Notes: generated from the sequence alone by a model not told the origin. A DNA stretch of 64,000 bases from Globodera rostochiensis (GCA_018350325.1 JAEVLN010000039.1:408702-472701), one strand, 5' to 3'. Counted from the stretch's first letter, positions 22,313-33,985 are shown. Made by a program: numbers and translations.

Positions 22313-22670
22313 TAGAGCACGGACCGATCGAGATTCTCGATCGTAATCTCGGAAAATCGATTTTTTGAGATTTCCGATCGAAATCTCAATCTAAAAAATT
22401 TGTCCTGACCGAGCTAAAAATTTTCAGGTTTTGTTATATATATATATTTTTTCTTTGAATTAATATTTAAAGGAAAACATACCTCGTAAAATCTGTCTTT
22501 CGTCGGGAACAAAGAAAAAGCTCTACACTCAGTTGAATAAAGATATTGAAAATAATTCACTTTAAAAATGACATCAATTATAATCTCGAAAAATCTCGTG
22601 AGATTTTTCGAGATTCGAGATTTTACAAGATTCTCGATCAAACTCGATCGGTCCCCAAGTCCAGGCTCTA
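22313..22670. mobile_element. hAT-type MITE, 358 bp, perfect 8-bp duplication
   Basis: The ends TAGAGC and GCTCTA are inverse and fit the hAT terminal consensus. The subterminal GACCGATCGAG is mirrored as CTCGATCGGTC. Identical CTTTAAAC octamers flank it (22305-22312, 22671-22678). The interior is rich in CTCGAGATT-like palindromes and has no coding capacity. Related palindromic DNA lies at 41370-41520. Confidence 0.92.
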
Positions 22671-22842
22671 CTTTAAACGCACGCGTATTTATAAGTTTAT
22701 TTATGTTAATGGGAAAAAACCAAAATTAAAAAAAATACTTTATTAAAAAGTTTCTATAAATAAACATGTAAGGAAAATGCAAATCTTTTTTCTACAAAGT
22801 CCCAAATTTGGGAATGATGTCATCACAATTCAGCATATATAT

Positions 22843-23813
22843 TCAGAGCTTGTGAGAGCCGGAATTGCCAGGGCTGGAAATCACATTGTTCGGGTGTGGC
22901 ACATTTTGGTGTGCACCATTTCCTGGAATAAAGAAAGCACCATTTTCAATCCTTATTTAAAATTATTATTGTTTATTAATTATAATTTTAATTAAAATCA
23001 TTAACCTTTGCTTGGCTTGTTGAAAAACACGTCCGTAATGTGAATGTTGTGCACATCGCCAATGTTGTGAATGGCGCCAATTTGTTTTCCAAACGTTTGA
23101 CTCAAATTGCCCCAGGCTGATGATGTATTGCCAACATGGTCTGCAGCTGAAGCGGCCAACTCGAACATGGCTTTGACGAAGCTGAGACTGTACGCGCATC
23201 CGTCTGAATGCCAGAAAAAACAATCAATAAACCTGAGGATCACTTTTATGTGGATAACGCTAACTATTAGCAAAATCAGCCAATTACTGCTGCAGTTTGT
23301 TGCTTTCTGGTTGTTACTAGGCTTACAGTGACCAAATCCGATAATTTCGGTATTCTGTAACTACAGTAACCGTGTTTAGGGTCCACGCGCTGTCAGCTTA
23401 CACCAAAAAGGGTTTCGGGCTGATATTGTCTATAAGTGCTGTAATATTGTTTTCGTGGGTGCTACTACCTGTTGAAGAAAGTTTCGCATCAATTTCATTC
23501 ACAATTTGGTCACCACCGCCATTGGGGCATCTGCCCATTGAGTTTAGTGCACTTTTGACGGCATTCTGGACATCATTGGCATTTTTGCAAGCCGCCGATT
23601 CAGTCATTGTCGATGCAAACGCATCATCATAGGAGGCCATCAGAGAAACCACCTGCTGACTGCCCGGACAGCACGGGAATTCTGCGAATTATAAATTCCA
23701 ATTCCAATTACAATAAAATTATAAAGTGTCTAACGTGGGGCCGAAATGCAACATTTGCACAGCAAACAGACAATTGCGAGGATGGAGAACAGTGCTGCAG
23801 GGGGAGAAGACAT
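22843..23813 (-). CDS. Small secreted protein, family B copy 2 (four exons)
   Basis: Exons 23813-23735, 23681-23469, 23203-23006 and 22922-22843 give 189 residues with the same exon lengths as copy 1, except one extra codon in exon 1. The signal peptide reads [20 protein letters not shown], so its first residues are the most diverged part of the protein. Cysteine positions, the [17 protein letters not shown] motif and the GNSGSHKL end are conserved. Introns are phase 1 with GTTAG, GTAGT and GTTAA donors. Confidence 0.82.
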
Positions 23814-23924
23814 TTTTGATAAGATTTATTCGAATTTGCTAATTTGTAAGTGAAATTTAAATCCCTAATGGATTATCTGCAGCGTTTAAATACCATTTGA
23901 TGATGAGACTCGTCGAGTAAGAAT

Positions 23925-24090
23925 GTTGGCCGACGTGGAATGATGGACAAAACAAAACAATTTTAAAGTCGGAAATTGATGAAAGCCACGAGAAACCAGC
24001 AATTTTTTACATAAATCTCTCAGACTCCAGCAATTTCCGACTTTAAATTTGTTTTGTTTTTTCCATCATTCCACCTCGGCTAACAGTCCT
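23925..24090. repeat. Foldback upstream of secreted gene copy 2
   Basis: Inverse counterpart of 3405-3565. ACGTGGAATGATGGA with AATTTTAAAGTCGGAAATTG is mirrored by CAATTTCCGACTTTAAATT and CATCATTCCAC. The arms here are longer and better matched than in copy 1. Confidence 0.65.
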
Positions 24091-24424
24091 ACGATGAATG
24101 AGTTTTGGCTTTTATATCATTTTCACCATTTTATTTTATTTTGTGAATATTTATTACCTTAAAATCTTTTTTCGAGAAATTCTTTAACACAAAATTATAG
24201 ACAAATTTTAAGCAATTAAATTTTGCATTAAAATTAAATTGTAAATTCATAAGTTGTTTTTTGGCCATATAAAATGAAACAGAATGATTTTAATCAACAT
24301 TATTCACTTCAATTCTATTTCATATGTTTTAGCATGAACCTTTTCAAGGCTTAAAGCTAATAAAACTTCTGGAAATATATATATCTTAAAAGAATCTAAA
24401 AAAAAATTTTTAGATGTGGCGAGA

Positions 24425-24548
24425 CTTGTTCAACCAAATGTTTGACTTCGGGTTCGTTGTTCAACAAAAGATGAAGCCGCCGAAGATTTGAAAACGCCGG
24501 CGCCAACAAACTTTGGACAAAATGTCCATCACCAAATCGACCGGCACA
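24425..24548 (+). pseudogene. HTH-family fragment in the right arm
   Basis: The plus strand reads DEAAEDLKTPAPTNFGQN and VHHQIDRHN, preceded by a decayed version of the LQTFDELFVDEW segment with a stop, and then ends abruptly in unrelated sequence. It is the edge of the broken HTH gene carried by the inverted duplication. Confidence 0.7.
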
Positions 24549-24549
24549 A

Positions 24550-25405
24550 TTGTTTGGTTGAAGACTCCTTTTTAATTTGCTGGGATCGATAAAAACGCTT
24601 TCCAAGTCCACCTAAGGCACTGATTACATGGGGGACGCGGTAAATTGCTCACAACGGAAAATTGCTCACGGGAAAAATTCCCCAATTTTCTTTTTTAAAC
24701 ACATCACTCAAGCCTAGGTGTCTTAGCCCCTAAGCCTAACGAACCCTTAGGGCTGGGAGATATACGTTTTTACATATTTTTTGTGCTTATATGTTCTGAG
24801 GTATATGGCCCAAAAATAGCCTTTCGCGTTGGTTTGAGGCTTTTTTGGTCAAGTTTAAAATTTGCATATTTTTGAACATTTTAGAGCGTATTTGGCATTT
24901 TTGACCAAAAATGAAATATGGGGTGCATTTTTGGGCAATAAAAACATTTTTTTTTGGCCGATCAACAAGAACAATTCGATCTTTTTGCATTTTTATGAAA
25001 ATGTTTGAAAAAATTAGTCATTTGGCAAGAAAATTCAAAACTTCGAATTTTATTGCATCTTAAAACATTTTCGGAAAAATGCCGAAATAGCCTCAAGACT
25101 ATTTTAGACGCGAATTTGGTCCTGGTTTTCGTTTCCGACCCAGACTTTCCCTTAATTGTGGGCAATTCGAAAATTCGTAAAAAGCTTATTTCAATAAAAG
25201 GGTGCTTTTTCACATTGAAATTTTTAAAAACGAATAAACCGCTCGGCTTTTTTCCCCAAAATGATTCTTTTCATTTAGAGCCTTCGAAGGTATCTTGTTT
25301 GTTTGATTAACAACTTTATGAATAAAATTTTAAAACGCTAATTAATAAATAGCTACTATTAGAAAAGAAAACAGTGAATTGTCGAAAATTCTATTGATCA
25401 TCGTT
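24550..25405. other. Intergenic, no recognised gene
   Basis: AT-rich with short mirrored stretches (TTTTTGGCC / GGCCAAAAA type) around 24800-25000. Open frames on both strands are not conserved in the window. The last 80 bases are HTH 3' flank. Confidence 0.3.
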
Positions 25406-25409
25406 TATT

Positions 25410-26364
25410 TCAAATTCTTCCCGAGTTCGAGCACCCAATTTCCTGAATATTTGCCGTGGCATTCTCTTCCACAGAATGTCCATCGACAGAATTTGGATGA
25501 AATTGCTGTGGTTTAAATTGCTTTTTCCAATTATACAAAGTATTTCCTCCAATTTTAAAGGTTTTGGCCATGTCCTTGTCACTAATTTTAGGATTTTGGT
25601 CCTTAATTTTATAATAACGTTTCATCAATTCCTTTTGTTCGCTGTGAGGGTATTTTTGGTTTGGTTCTGTAAAAGAATTTAATTAATATAAATAAATTAA
25701 TTAAATTGGGCTCAAAATACTCACCGGTTTGGCCAAGTTTTCGTTTCCAATTGTAAATTGTTCTAAAACAGAGACCCAATTCTTTTGCGACAATTTCATT
25801 TATTTGATTGGGATAAGAGCTTTTGAGTCCGGCCCGCTTTAACTCGGCTTTCATTTGATCAAATTTCTCTATCAAATTTTTTCTATCATTTGTTTTCTTT
25901 CCAAAGTTATGCATTTTTTGACTTAGGCCTAATTCTTTTTTCCATTCATATAATTTTGTGCGATTGACTTTTAAACCTTTAGCAATTTTATGGTCAATTT
26001 GATTCCATTCTTTTTTTGAATATATTCCTTTTTGCTTAAATTCTTCTTTAATTGCGTGGAATTTGTCAATAATTTTACGTTTTCTTTCATCTTCAGTAAT
26101 ATTTTCGGGTGAAGAAACTTCGTTTTGTTCTTCAATATTTTTGGCATTATCAGACTGATCAGACTCTGTGAGAGGAATTTGTCCAAAGTTTGTTGGGGCC
26201 GGCGTTTTCAATTCTTCGGCGGCTTCATCTTTGTCCCACCATTCTTCTAGGAATAATTTGTTAAATGTTTGGAGTGGCAATTCCTCCAATTCTACAGATT
26301 CAGCTTTTTCGAGTGAATTTGTTGCGATGATTGAAACAAAAATTAAAATCCAAAACATCACCAT
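25410..26364 (-). CDS. Secreted multi-HTH protein lacking spacer repeats
   Basis: Exons 26364-25725 and 25666-25410 give 298 residues. The signal peptide is MVMFWILIFVSIIATNSLEK, then LEEWWDKDEAAEELK. The conserved NFGQ is joined directly to IPLTESDQSDNAKN, so the HHQIDRQN segment and every spacer unit are deleted without shifting the frame. Modules: KIAKGLKVNRTKLYEWKKEL, IVAKELGLCFRTIYNWKRKL, DMAKTFKIGGNTLYNWKKQF. Between modules 1 and 2 there is an insert KMHNFGKKTNDRK. The tail SVEENATANIQEIG ends in SGRI. It shows that the spacer is dispensable for keeping an open gene. Confidence 0.87.
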
Positions 26365-26854
26365 TTTATTTAACCTCTCAAATTAGCGAGATTTATATAA
26401 AATTCCAATTAATTATAATTTAAAGAGAAATTCCACATGGGAATGTTGTCAATTTGGTACTACGTATTTCTCAAATAATGAATATTAAATATTCAAATTT
26501 TTAAAATATTAATAAATATTATTTAGCTTTCAAAGAACGTCTGAATTTACAACAATAATTTTATAATTTAATGCAAAATTCAATTGCAAAAATTTGTCAA
26601 GTTAAAGAATTTCTCACAAAAAGATTTAAAGAATAATAAATATTCACAAAAGAACTAAAATAAAAAAAGTGGTGACCAAATAAATTGGAGTCAGCAGAAA
26701 TTCAATAAAGGCCTATCATTTTCCAAATTTCTGCAAAGCATAACACAACGAAAATTCGATTTGGAAAAATTTTTCAATTATTTTTGTGTTAAAGAATTTC
26801 TTTTATCAAATAAATATTAATAAATTATGCAAAAAAATGATTGAACCTGTAATA

Positions 26855-26905
26855 AATGACAGCCCACAATTGAAATGGGCATTCATAAATTATATTTTTA
26901 ATACT
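26855..26905 (-). promoter_or_regulatory. Upstream block U1 before the gene at 26364
   Basis: The inverse of the block seen at 12070 (GTAATAAATGACAGCCCAC then AATTGAAATGGGCATTCAT) lies about 500 bp upstream of this start codon. Confidence 0.4.
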
Positions 26906-26999
26906 TATCTCACCCGAATCAATATTTATGACTTCATAATATTTCACAACCCTTTTGCACTGGACGCCAAATCAATATTTGCTCGTTTGTTATATTTCA

Positions 27000-28488
27000 C
27001 TAAACAATTCCTTAACTAGTGGAGAGGTGGGCATACTTTTTTGGTTGCAAATATAGGGGGATTCGCTGTTGGCTGCTGTTCCAAGGAGTTTTCAAATTGT
27101 TTCATTTTAATTTTAATTTATATTTTTAATTTAAATTCAGTACGGGACTGAATCGGCACTCAGAGTGGGATTCGGACCACTAGCTTAGATATACCAAGCT
27201 TAGGCTTAGCCTAAGACGGCGAGGGGATTCGGTAAGTTTGGCTGGAGTGGAATTCGGACGCGGAGGAGAAGACGTAACTTTTATTTGTGTGTTATTTTGT
27301 TTTTGAACTTTATTTGAGTGATGATTGCATTTTATTGCCATTTATTGTGAAGAAATTTGTACGGCACGGACTGTTTTAAGCATCATTAATTGCACTGCGC
27401 GGGAAGGTTCGCATTTTGACGGACATTTCGCCTTATCCCTAACCCCGCCCGGTCGAAACAGCTCTGCCCCCCCCATGGCTCCCATTGTTATGTTGTGCGG
27501 GGTTTTAATAGATAGATAAAATTTGGCTAAAGAAAAAAAAATTGGCCCTCTGCGATCAAAACTGATCATTGATCAAGTTGCGGTCTGATCAATTTTGTAG
27601 AAGAAATAGTGTGCTAAAGTGAGAGATATGGATAGAAAAACAAGAGCAACGAGAGAAAGAACGGTTACTTTTGTCTTTTTGCAGTAGTATCCTAAAGCCA
27701 ACGTCTTCAGCGATGTGATCGTCTACCAGTCCAGGATGATCTTCGTGTCCATCATCCTTAAAGCCAACTGCTGCTGCTCCAACCGTTGTTTGCCGCCCCG
27801 TGCCGTGCCGTACCGCCCTGACCCATTGCCGGACCCGCAGGCAAGCTCGGCCCTTCGCCTTTCGTCACCAAACTGGACGCCAATTGGGACCGGCCGGCGG
27901 ATGGAATTAGCCCGAAAAGTGGCGCAAAAGGAACGCGCCCGGACGGGGAGGACGAAGTCAGGGGCCCCCGGCGCCCGATGGGGGCGCACCGGCCACGGCG
28001 CCCCAATCGTCGGAAAGCCACGAGGTGGAGGGCTTTTTGGCCGCCTTTGCCGCCCTTACTATTTCTCACCCCTCACCGGGACTCCAACAACCACCGGGGG
28101 CCAAAAGCCGATATTTCCGACGGAATGCCGCGACATTGGCCATTGCAAGCTACCGACGAGGCAACGCGCAACGGGCCGCCGAACAGACACAGCTGCGACT
28201 CTCCCCTGGACCTTTCCCATCCCTCCCTTTTTTCTTTTCACTTCGAGATCTTTTAGGTTGCTCCATTCAAACTCTGGCACCTGCCAGCCACCCCCTCCCC
28301 CCATTTGTTCCATTCACAATTTGTATTTTACAAGCCCATGCCGTTTTTTCCTTTCATACCAAGTTCAAAGGATTTTTTCCCGGCGGTTGCCCCCCTTGTC
28401 CTTTCTTTTCTTTGGATCTGACCTATTTAAGCTTTGCCCCCCTCTGCCTTTTGGCTACTGTTCACATCACTTCTCACTCATTTAATTG
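27000..28488. other. GC-rich unrecognised segment
   Basis: 27000-27660 has no supported gene. From 27660 to 28480 GC content rises sharply and frames stay open on both strands, with Pro/Arg/Gly-rich translations that change character between frames; this is composition, not evidence of coding. The bases AGCGATGTGATCGTCTACCAG (27710-27730) also occur at about 7995-8015. It may be an inserted or host-gene-derived segment. It ends abruptly at an HTH pseudogene. Confidence 0.3.
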
Positions 28489-29075
28489 ATTGTGGGATAA
28501 GAGCTTTTGAATCCGGCCCGCTTTAACTCGGCTTTTCTCTGATCAAATTTCTCTATCAAACCTTTACGTTCGTCTTTTTCATAGACCAATTTTTGACTTA
28601 GGCCTAATTCTTTTTTCCATTCATTTTTGTGCGCTTGACTTTTAAATGTTTTGCAATTTTCTTTTCAATTTGAGTTCTTTCTTTTGCCGAATATTTTTCT
28701 TTTTGCTTAAATTCGTCTTTCATTGCGTGGAATTTGTCGATAATTTTAAGTTTTTCATTTAAAGTCATTTCTCGCCATTTTTGGCATTATCAGAGTGATC
28801 AGACTCTGTGAGAGGAGGATTTTGATCAATTGAATTGGGTTCAATTTGTCCAATTTGGGTGTTCTGCCGGTCGATTTGGTGATGGACATTTTGTTCAAAG
28901 TTTGTTGGCGCCGGCGTTTTCAAATCTTCGGCTTCACCTTTGTCCCACCAGCCTTCTCCGAATATTTAATCAAATGTTTTGAGTGGCGTTTCCTCCAATT
29001 GTACGGATTCGGCTTTGTCGAGTGAATTTATTGCAAAAAATAATACCAACATTAAAATTCAAAACTCTTGCATTT
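28489..29075 (-). pseudogene. Secreted HTH gene, 3'-truncated and frameshifted
   Basis: From about 29075 the minus strand shows a decayed signal peptide start, VQLEETPLK-like codons, FDstopIFGEG (a stop replaces Glu), then NKVHHQIDRQN-like and one GQIEPNSIDQ unit, module 1, and the start of module 2. It breaks off at 28489 against GC-rich DNA before the module 2 helix. Internal deletions occur at the NAKNGEE and EDERKRK positions. Confidence 0.75.
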
Positions 29076-29289
29076 ATTTTGTGTTAAAAAATTTCTTGCA
29101 AAATATTTTAAAGAATAATAAATAATAAAATTGTGAATTTTTTAGCCCAAAGTGATCTCAAAATATGGAGGTGCCTGGACCTGATTTCCTGGACAAAAAT
29201 CCAAGGTCTCGAAGGCCTGGATCCAGGCCTGGACCTGGAGCCCGTCCTGACCACTAAATTGGTCAGACGCACACCGCACATCGCTTTAT

Positions 29290-29680
29290 TAAAAGGAATC
29301 ATTTCGTTGTTTTAAGACCCTGCACATATTTTTGGCTGAATCGGTGACAAAAGCTCCAACTTTTTCCCGTTCGACGTTCCATGATTCCATTTTTTCGCAA
29401 TTTATGTGCAATTGCAAATCCTGAAATGTTCCCCTGCTGAAAAATTTGTGACGGCCAACACGCGATTCTTTTGGCACCCAATTTTTGTCGATTCCGTGAA
29501 CAGTGAGAGTAAACTTTTAGTGTATTCATTATTAAATACCAATAAAAACCTGATAAATTTTTTCGAAGGTCCTGCCCAGCAATCGCTGGGTAAAAGAAAG
29601 CCCCCAGCTTCTTCAATCTCAGAACGGATTTTTGCACAAACTTTTTCGTAAATCTTTGGCAACACATTCTTCCTTCATAA
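29290..29680 (-). pseudogene. hAT transposase remnant
   Basis: On the minus strand, spread over all three frames, are pieces typical of the hAT catalytic region: LPKIYEKVCAKI, then SDCWAG (the first catalytic Asp context), GEHFRICNCT, and KVGAFVTDSAKNM (second Asp context). Frameshifts separate them, so it is inactive. DNA to both sides (29160-29250 and 30270-30457) is built of CTGGACCTGG/CCAGGTCCAG palindromes and may be the termini of the same element; 29700-30260 has no recognised gene. Confidence 0.6.
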
Positions 29681-30588
29681 AATTCAGTTGTTTTCCATTT
29701 TTATTTACAGTAGATAATTATATAATTTATACTAAGAGAATTTGACATCCCAGATGGATGAAGATGCATCATTTTGGTAATTTTCGGTTGGTTTTTTTGC
29801 TTTTCATTATCTTCCTTCAATGTTGCTTATAGCTCTCTGCATTTTTGCTCAAATTCGGATCATTTGTGCACCGTCGAAGTGAGATGGACGAGTAAACGTT
29901 TAGTCGAGCTTTTTGACACTACAAATTCGTGTTTTGGCCGCTTTTTCTCTTTGCAATCCAAATAAATTGCTTTTTTCCATCAGGAGTTTTTTGAATAAGG
30001 CAATATTCCAGACCAAAAAATTAATTACAAGCTAAAGCTTAACGGAGGTCTTGTTAATTGAAATGATATTATTGGCCGAAATTTAACTTCCTCTATTAAT
30101 ATTTGTTTTGTTGAGATTTACTAGGAAAAACCAAAATCAACTTTACAATATTTAAAATTTGGCAATCTGTCTCAGGAGATTTCCAAATTTGCGGGTAAAT
30201 CCACCAAAATTCCTGCGTTTTTTGCTCAGAAACACCATCTTTAGTGCGTATGTTTTTAGTCAAGGAAATCCAGGTTTTTTATGCCTGGACCTGATCTGGA
30301 TTTTAGGGGGGGGGGGGGTGTTGGATCTGATTTCCTGGACATAAAATCCCAGTAAAATCCAGGTCCAGAAAAATCCAGGGTTTTGGAGGGTCCACTGGAC
30401 CTGGACTCTGGATCTAGGAAAATCCAGGCATTGATCCTGGTCCAGGTCGGACTCTAGTTATTATTGAACTTCAAAAAAAACATTACCTTTACACTTCACC
30501 CAACCGTGTTGAAATATTCGGAGCGCCAATATTTCATTCACAGACGGATTGTCCGGATGCCCCCCCCTTGACTCTGGTCACACATTTT

Positions 30589-31150
30589 CAGGGCTCCCAG
30601 ATGAAAATTTCAAAAGCCTCATTTGGCAAGCAAAAAAGCCTCATTTATGACCAAAAACCTCATTTTGCCAAATTTTTATCTAACCTGTAAATAATAAATG
30701 TAGTTTTATTTTGTGAAAATGGGTGTCCGGCGGGAGAACCAACAGGCGCAGCCGGGAAAATTTTTTAAAAATTAATGAATTTTGTTATGAAGATTCGTGC
30801 CAAATTTACGAAAAACGGAAACAATGCTAGCGAATGTCATGCTTTTTTGCGCGAGATTTTTCTCAAGATACTTTTTTAGTGGGGAGCGGGGGGGGCGACG
30901 GTGCCGACAGGTGCCGTCGAGAAAAAATTTTGAATTTTTGACTCAATTTGTTAACAGATTTGCATACGCCAAATATTCAAAATTTACAATAAAAGAAACA
31001 AAAACTGAATACATAGAAATTCCCATTTATCAGTGAAATTCCCAAAAAGCCTCAAAAACCTCATCAAACTCCAATAAGCCACAAAATGAGGCCCTCATTT
31101 CAAAAATTTAGCCTCATCGGACTTCAAAAAGCCACAAATGAAGCTAATAT
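30589..31150. mobile_element. hAT-type element, left end CAGGGCTCCCAG, right end unclear
   Basis: The left end CAGGGCTCCCAGATG matches the hAT consensus and resembles the MITE at 36033-36464. Inside are mirrored runs of AAAGCCTCATTT and AAATGAGGC. No matching right terminus or duplication of CACATTTT was found, so the right side is probably truncated. It contains the dispersed GGCGACGGTGCCGACAGG + GACTCAATTTGTTAACAG unit. Confidence 0.5.
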
Positions 31151-31314
31151 AGTATATTGTTGTATATTTTATAGTATTTGATCGTTTTTTAATAAATGCT
31201 TCTAAGAAAAACTTTGGGTTAAATTTTAAAACCGTTCCTGCGCGGTAATCCAGCAAAAAACTTGCGGGATTTTGTAAAATGATGATTATAGTATGAAAAT
31301 ATTTACGAAATGTC

Positions 31315-31460
31315 AGGAATATTGATTTGGTTCCGGTTCAAAATTTTAGAAAAATATTTACGAGATGCCAGAAATATTGATTCGGGTGGAATAAATTATT
31401 AAAGAAATGATTTATATGAATGCGCATTTCAAATGTGGTCTGTCATTTATTACTTTTAAT
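31315..31460 (+). promoter_or_regulatory. Upstream units and U1 block before the gene at 31662
   Basis: Two GGAATATTGATT / GAAATATTGATT units with GGTTCCGGTTCAAAA lie at about 31317-31390, followed by ATGAATGCGCATTTCAAATG and TGGTCTGTCATTTATTAC at 31418-31455. The same arrangement precedes 41753, where the unit is amplified. Confidence 0.45.
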
Positions 31461-31661
31461 ATTATTTTTCAACGCTAAATAAAATTTTTAAGACTATAAA
31501 AATATGTGAATATTTTTCATTAATAATTAAGAAAAATTTTGAAAGAAATTCTTTAACATAATTAACAAATTTTTCCATGAATTTTTCATTATAAATTATT
31601 AAATTAATTGGAATTCAATATAAATCTTCTAAATTCAGAGCCTTTTTGTTGCCCAAATAAA

Positions 31662-32659
31662 ATGGAAGAATTTTGGATTTTAATTTTGGTGGCATTTTTT
31701 GCTATAAATTCAATGGAGAAAGCCGAATCCGTAAAAGTAAAATTAGAACTCAAAACATTTGATGAAATATTCGGAGAAGGCTGGTGGGACAAAGGTGAAG
31801 CCGCCGAAGATTTGAAAATGCCGGCGCCAACAAACTTTGAACAAAATGTCCATCACCAAATCGACCGACAGAACACCCAAATTGGACAAATTGAACCCAA
31901 TTCAACTGATCAGATTGGACAAATTGAACCCGATTTAACTGATCAGAATGCTCCTCTCACAGAGTCTGATCACTCTGATAAGGCCAAAAATGGCGAAGAA
32001 ATGACTTCAAACAAAAAAATTGCTGAATATGAGCGAAAACGTAAAATTATTGACAAATTCCACGCAATTAAAGAAGAATTTAAGCAAAAAGGAAAATATT
32101 CAACAAAAGAATGGAATCAAATTTACAATAAAATTGCTAAACATTTAAAAGTAAATCGAATAAAAATATACAAATGGAAAAAAGAATTTTGCCTACGTCA
32201 AAGAAAGTCAAAAAATGATCGAAAAATTTTGGTAGAGAAATTTGTTCAGATGAAAGCAGATTTAACGCGCGCCGGATTCAAAAACTCTCAAAATGAAATA
32301 AATGAAACTGTCGCAAAAGAGTTGGGGCTAAGTGATAGAACAATTTACAAATGGAAAAGTGAACTTGGCCAAACCAGTGAGTATTTCGAACCCAATTTTA
32401 TTATTATTCGTGTTAATTAAATTCTTTTACAGAACCAAAACATATATACCCCCTCAGCAAACAAAAAGAATTGATGAAACATTATTATGAAATTAAAGAC
32501 CAAAATCCTAAAATTATTGACAAGGAAATTGCCAAAATGTTGAAAATTGGAATAGCCTCTTTGTATAATTGGAAAAGGCAATTTAAACGACAGCAATTTC
32601 ATCCAAATTCTGTCGATGGACATTCTGTGGAAGAGAATGCCGCGTCAAATGTCCACTAA
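31662..32659 (+). CDS. Secreted multi-HTH protein, FGEGWW subtype, short tail
   Basis: Exons 31662-32376 and 32433-32659 give 313 residues. The signal peptide is MEEFWILILVAFFAINSMEK. The acidic segment is the FDEIFGEGWWDKGEAAEDLK subtype. Two spacer units follow (GQIEPNSTDQI, GQIEPDLTDQ), then NAPLTESDHS. Modules: KIAKHLKVNRIKIYKWKKEF, TVAKELGLSDRTIYKWKSEL, EIAKMLKIGIASLYNWKRQF. The tail stops early: SVEENAASNVH and a TAA where paralogues continue with QEIGNS. Upstream bases TTCAG then GCCCAAATAAA support the chosen start. Confidence 0.87.
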
Positions 32660-33270
32660 GTTGATAACTCAAATTCGAGGACCATTTAAATGAATTGTCA
32701 ATGATTGATAAACTCACCAATTCGGTTAACGATTTCTTTCTATTCCTTTCGCTTTATACGCAACATAACGCTGCCCATTTTTTAAATTTTCATTTTCGAT
32801 TGAGTTTGGGATGTTGGCTTTTTTAAATTGTTTGGCCAAGGTGGGCACTTGCCGGGCAGGCATTTTTGTTTGAGTTTTCGTCAGGGCACGCATTTCTAGG
32901 CCAATATTGGGCGTTACACGTTTTTTTTAAAGTATTAACACTAACGAAATTTCAAAAATGCCATACGAGTTAAAGCAAATTGCCGTCCCCATCGATGTAT
33001 TTGTCTCCGCCGCAGCGGGCAGGATTTTTGTGACTTTTTTTTCAATTTCAAACATTGAACAGTACGGATGATTTAGGCGCAATTCTTTTTCATTTTTATA
33101 AATTGCTCACAAATTTTGCGTCTTTGCTTTGCAGAAAACATAACCTTTTGGCGCTTAAACGCGTGCATTAGCAAAAAATTTTAACCCGAAATCCTTTAAA
33201 TATTTTGAATTGTATGCCCTTACCGGTCATGCCAAATTGCTTCTTCTAACAATAAATGGGTGAATGAAGG
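32660..33270. other. Intergenic, faint HTH-like trace only
   Basis: No gene is supported. Minus-strand bases near 33070-33130 loosely resemble a family linker. Nothing else is recognised. Confidence 0.3.
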
Positions 33271-33274
33271 CCTT

Positions 33275-33705
33275 TCGAAAGCACCACTTGACCATGGCAA
33301 ACGACAACAAAAGTCTACGAACGCATCCGCATGGACTTTGCGGGCCCCTGTGCGGACGGTCGTACCTACTTGATCATCGTCGACGCCTTCAGCAAATGGC
33401 CCGAAACGTTCGCATTCCAATTCTCAGGGCGGTTGTGCGAAGGCACACCAACCAAATGCGAAAAATTCTTCCCCATCCCACAAGCTTAGAACCGGAAGAA
33501 CCTCCGGCACCCACGGAACATCAAAGATCATCACGGCGAGTACGGTTCGCCGACGAGCAAATGGATCAGCCAGCGGCTCGGATCGACGTTGACCCGCCCG
33601 CACCGGAACTGAGACGATCCAATCGTCAACGGCGTCCGCCAACGGTGCTCGAGATGGACGCATCCAAACCCCGATATGATCAGACGACGAAAAACCCAAA
33701 AATGT
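33275..33705 (+). mobile_element. Ty3/Gypsy retrotransposon integrase and pol-end remnant
   Basis: One frame of about 33310-33420 reads RIRMDFAGPCADGRTYLIIV then DAFSKWPE, the N-terminal half of the integrase catalytic core including its first Asp. It then jumps, in another frame, to a basic Pro-rich pol C-terminus (RRSNRQRRPPTVLEMD) ending at 33707. The middle of the integrase and all upstream gag-pol are missing, so it is an inactive relic. Confidence 0.7.
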
Positions 33706-33756
33706 GATCGGAAACCTATGTGGCTCCCTCATTTTTCACTTCAACCCAAAACCTTA

Positions 33757-33985
33757 AAGGGAAAGGTATTGGGTACACCCCAATCATTCAAACTTGGCGC
33801 TTGGCGCGCACCATTTCGTGGTGGTATTCCCACTGGATTTAAATATCGACCCATTCCCTCAGTTCGCCCTCTCTCCCATCATTCATTTCCTTTGCACCCG
33901 TTTTCCCACATTGACCCGTGACCAGCAATAAACATATTTTATTATTTATTCATTCTGTTGTCTCGTTAGACATAATAATATGCCG
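33757..33985 (+). repeat. Possible LTR after the Gypsy remnant
   Basis: Immediately after the pol end lies a roughly 230-bp segment with a TATTTAAAT-like box, pyrimidine-rich DNA and AATAAACAT polyadenylation-like bases, the layout of a 3' LTR. No second copy exists in the window to prove its limits. 33990-34430 holds a GGTATCGGTATT palindrome (34137-34190) and no gene. Confidence 0.4.

Larger units (their letters stand above)
22165..24500 (-). repeat. Right arm of the large inverted duplication
   Basis: Inverse of 2975-4925, with the secreted gene on the minus strand. It differs by a 358-bp hAT MITE at 22313-22670 that is absent from the left arm, where the uninterrupted CTTTA-like flank is seen near 4795. 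The MITE therefore postdates the duplication. Confidence 0.8.

Noticed and set aside
27715..28489. A 256-codon frame and several overlapping frames
   Set aside because: High GC keeps all frames open; no domain or splice structure could be recognised, so no gene is called.
31315..31460. Dorsal-gland promoter motif (ATGCCA) as described in Globodera
   Set aside because: Occasional matches such as GATGCCAG occur, but the repeated unit mostly reads ATGTCA; by eye I cannot show enrichment over AT-rich background.
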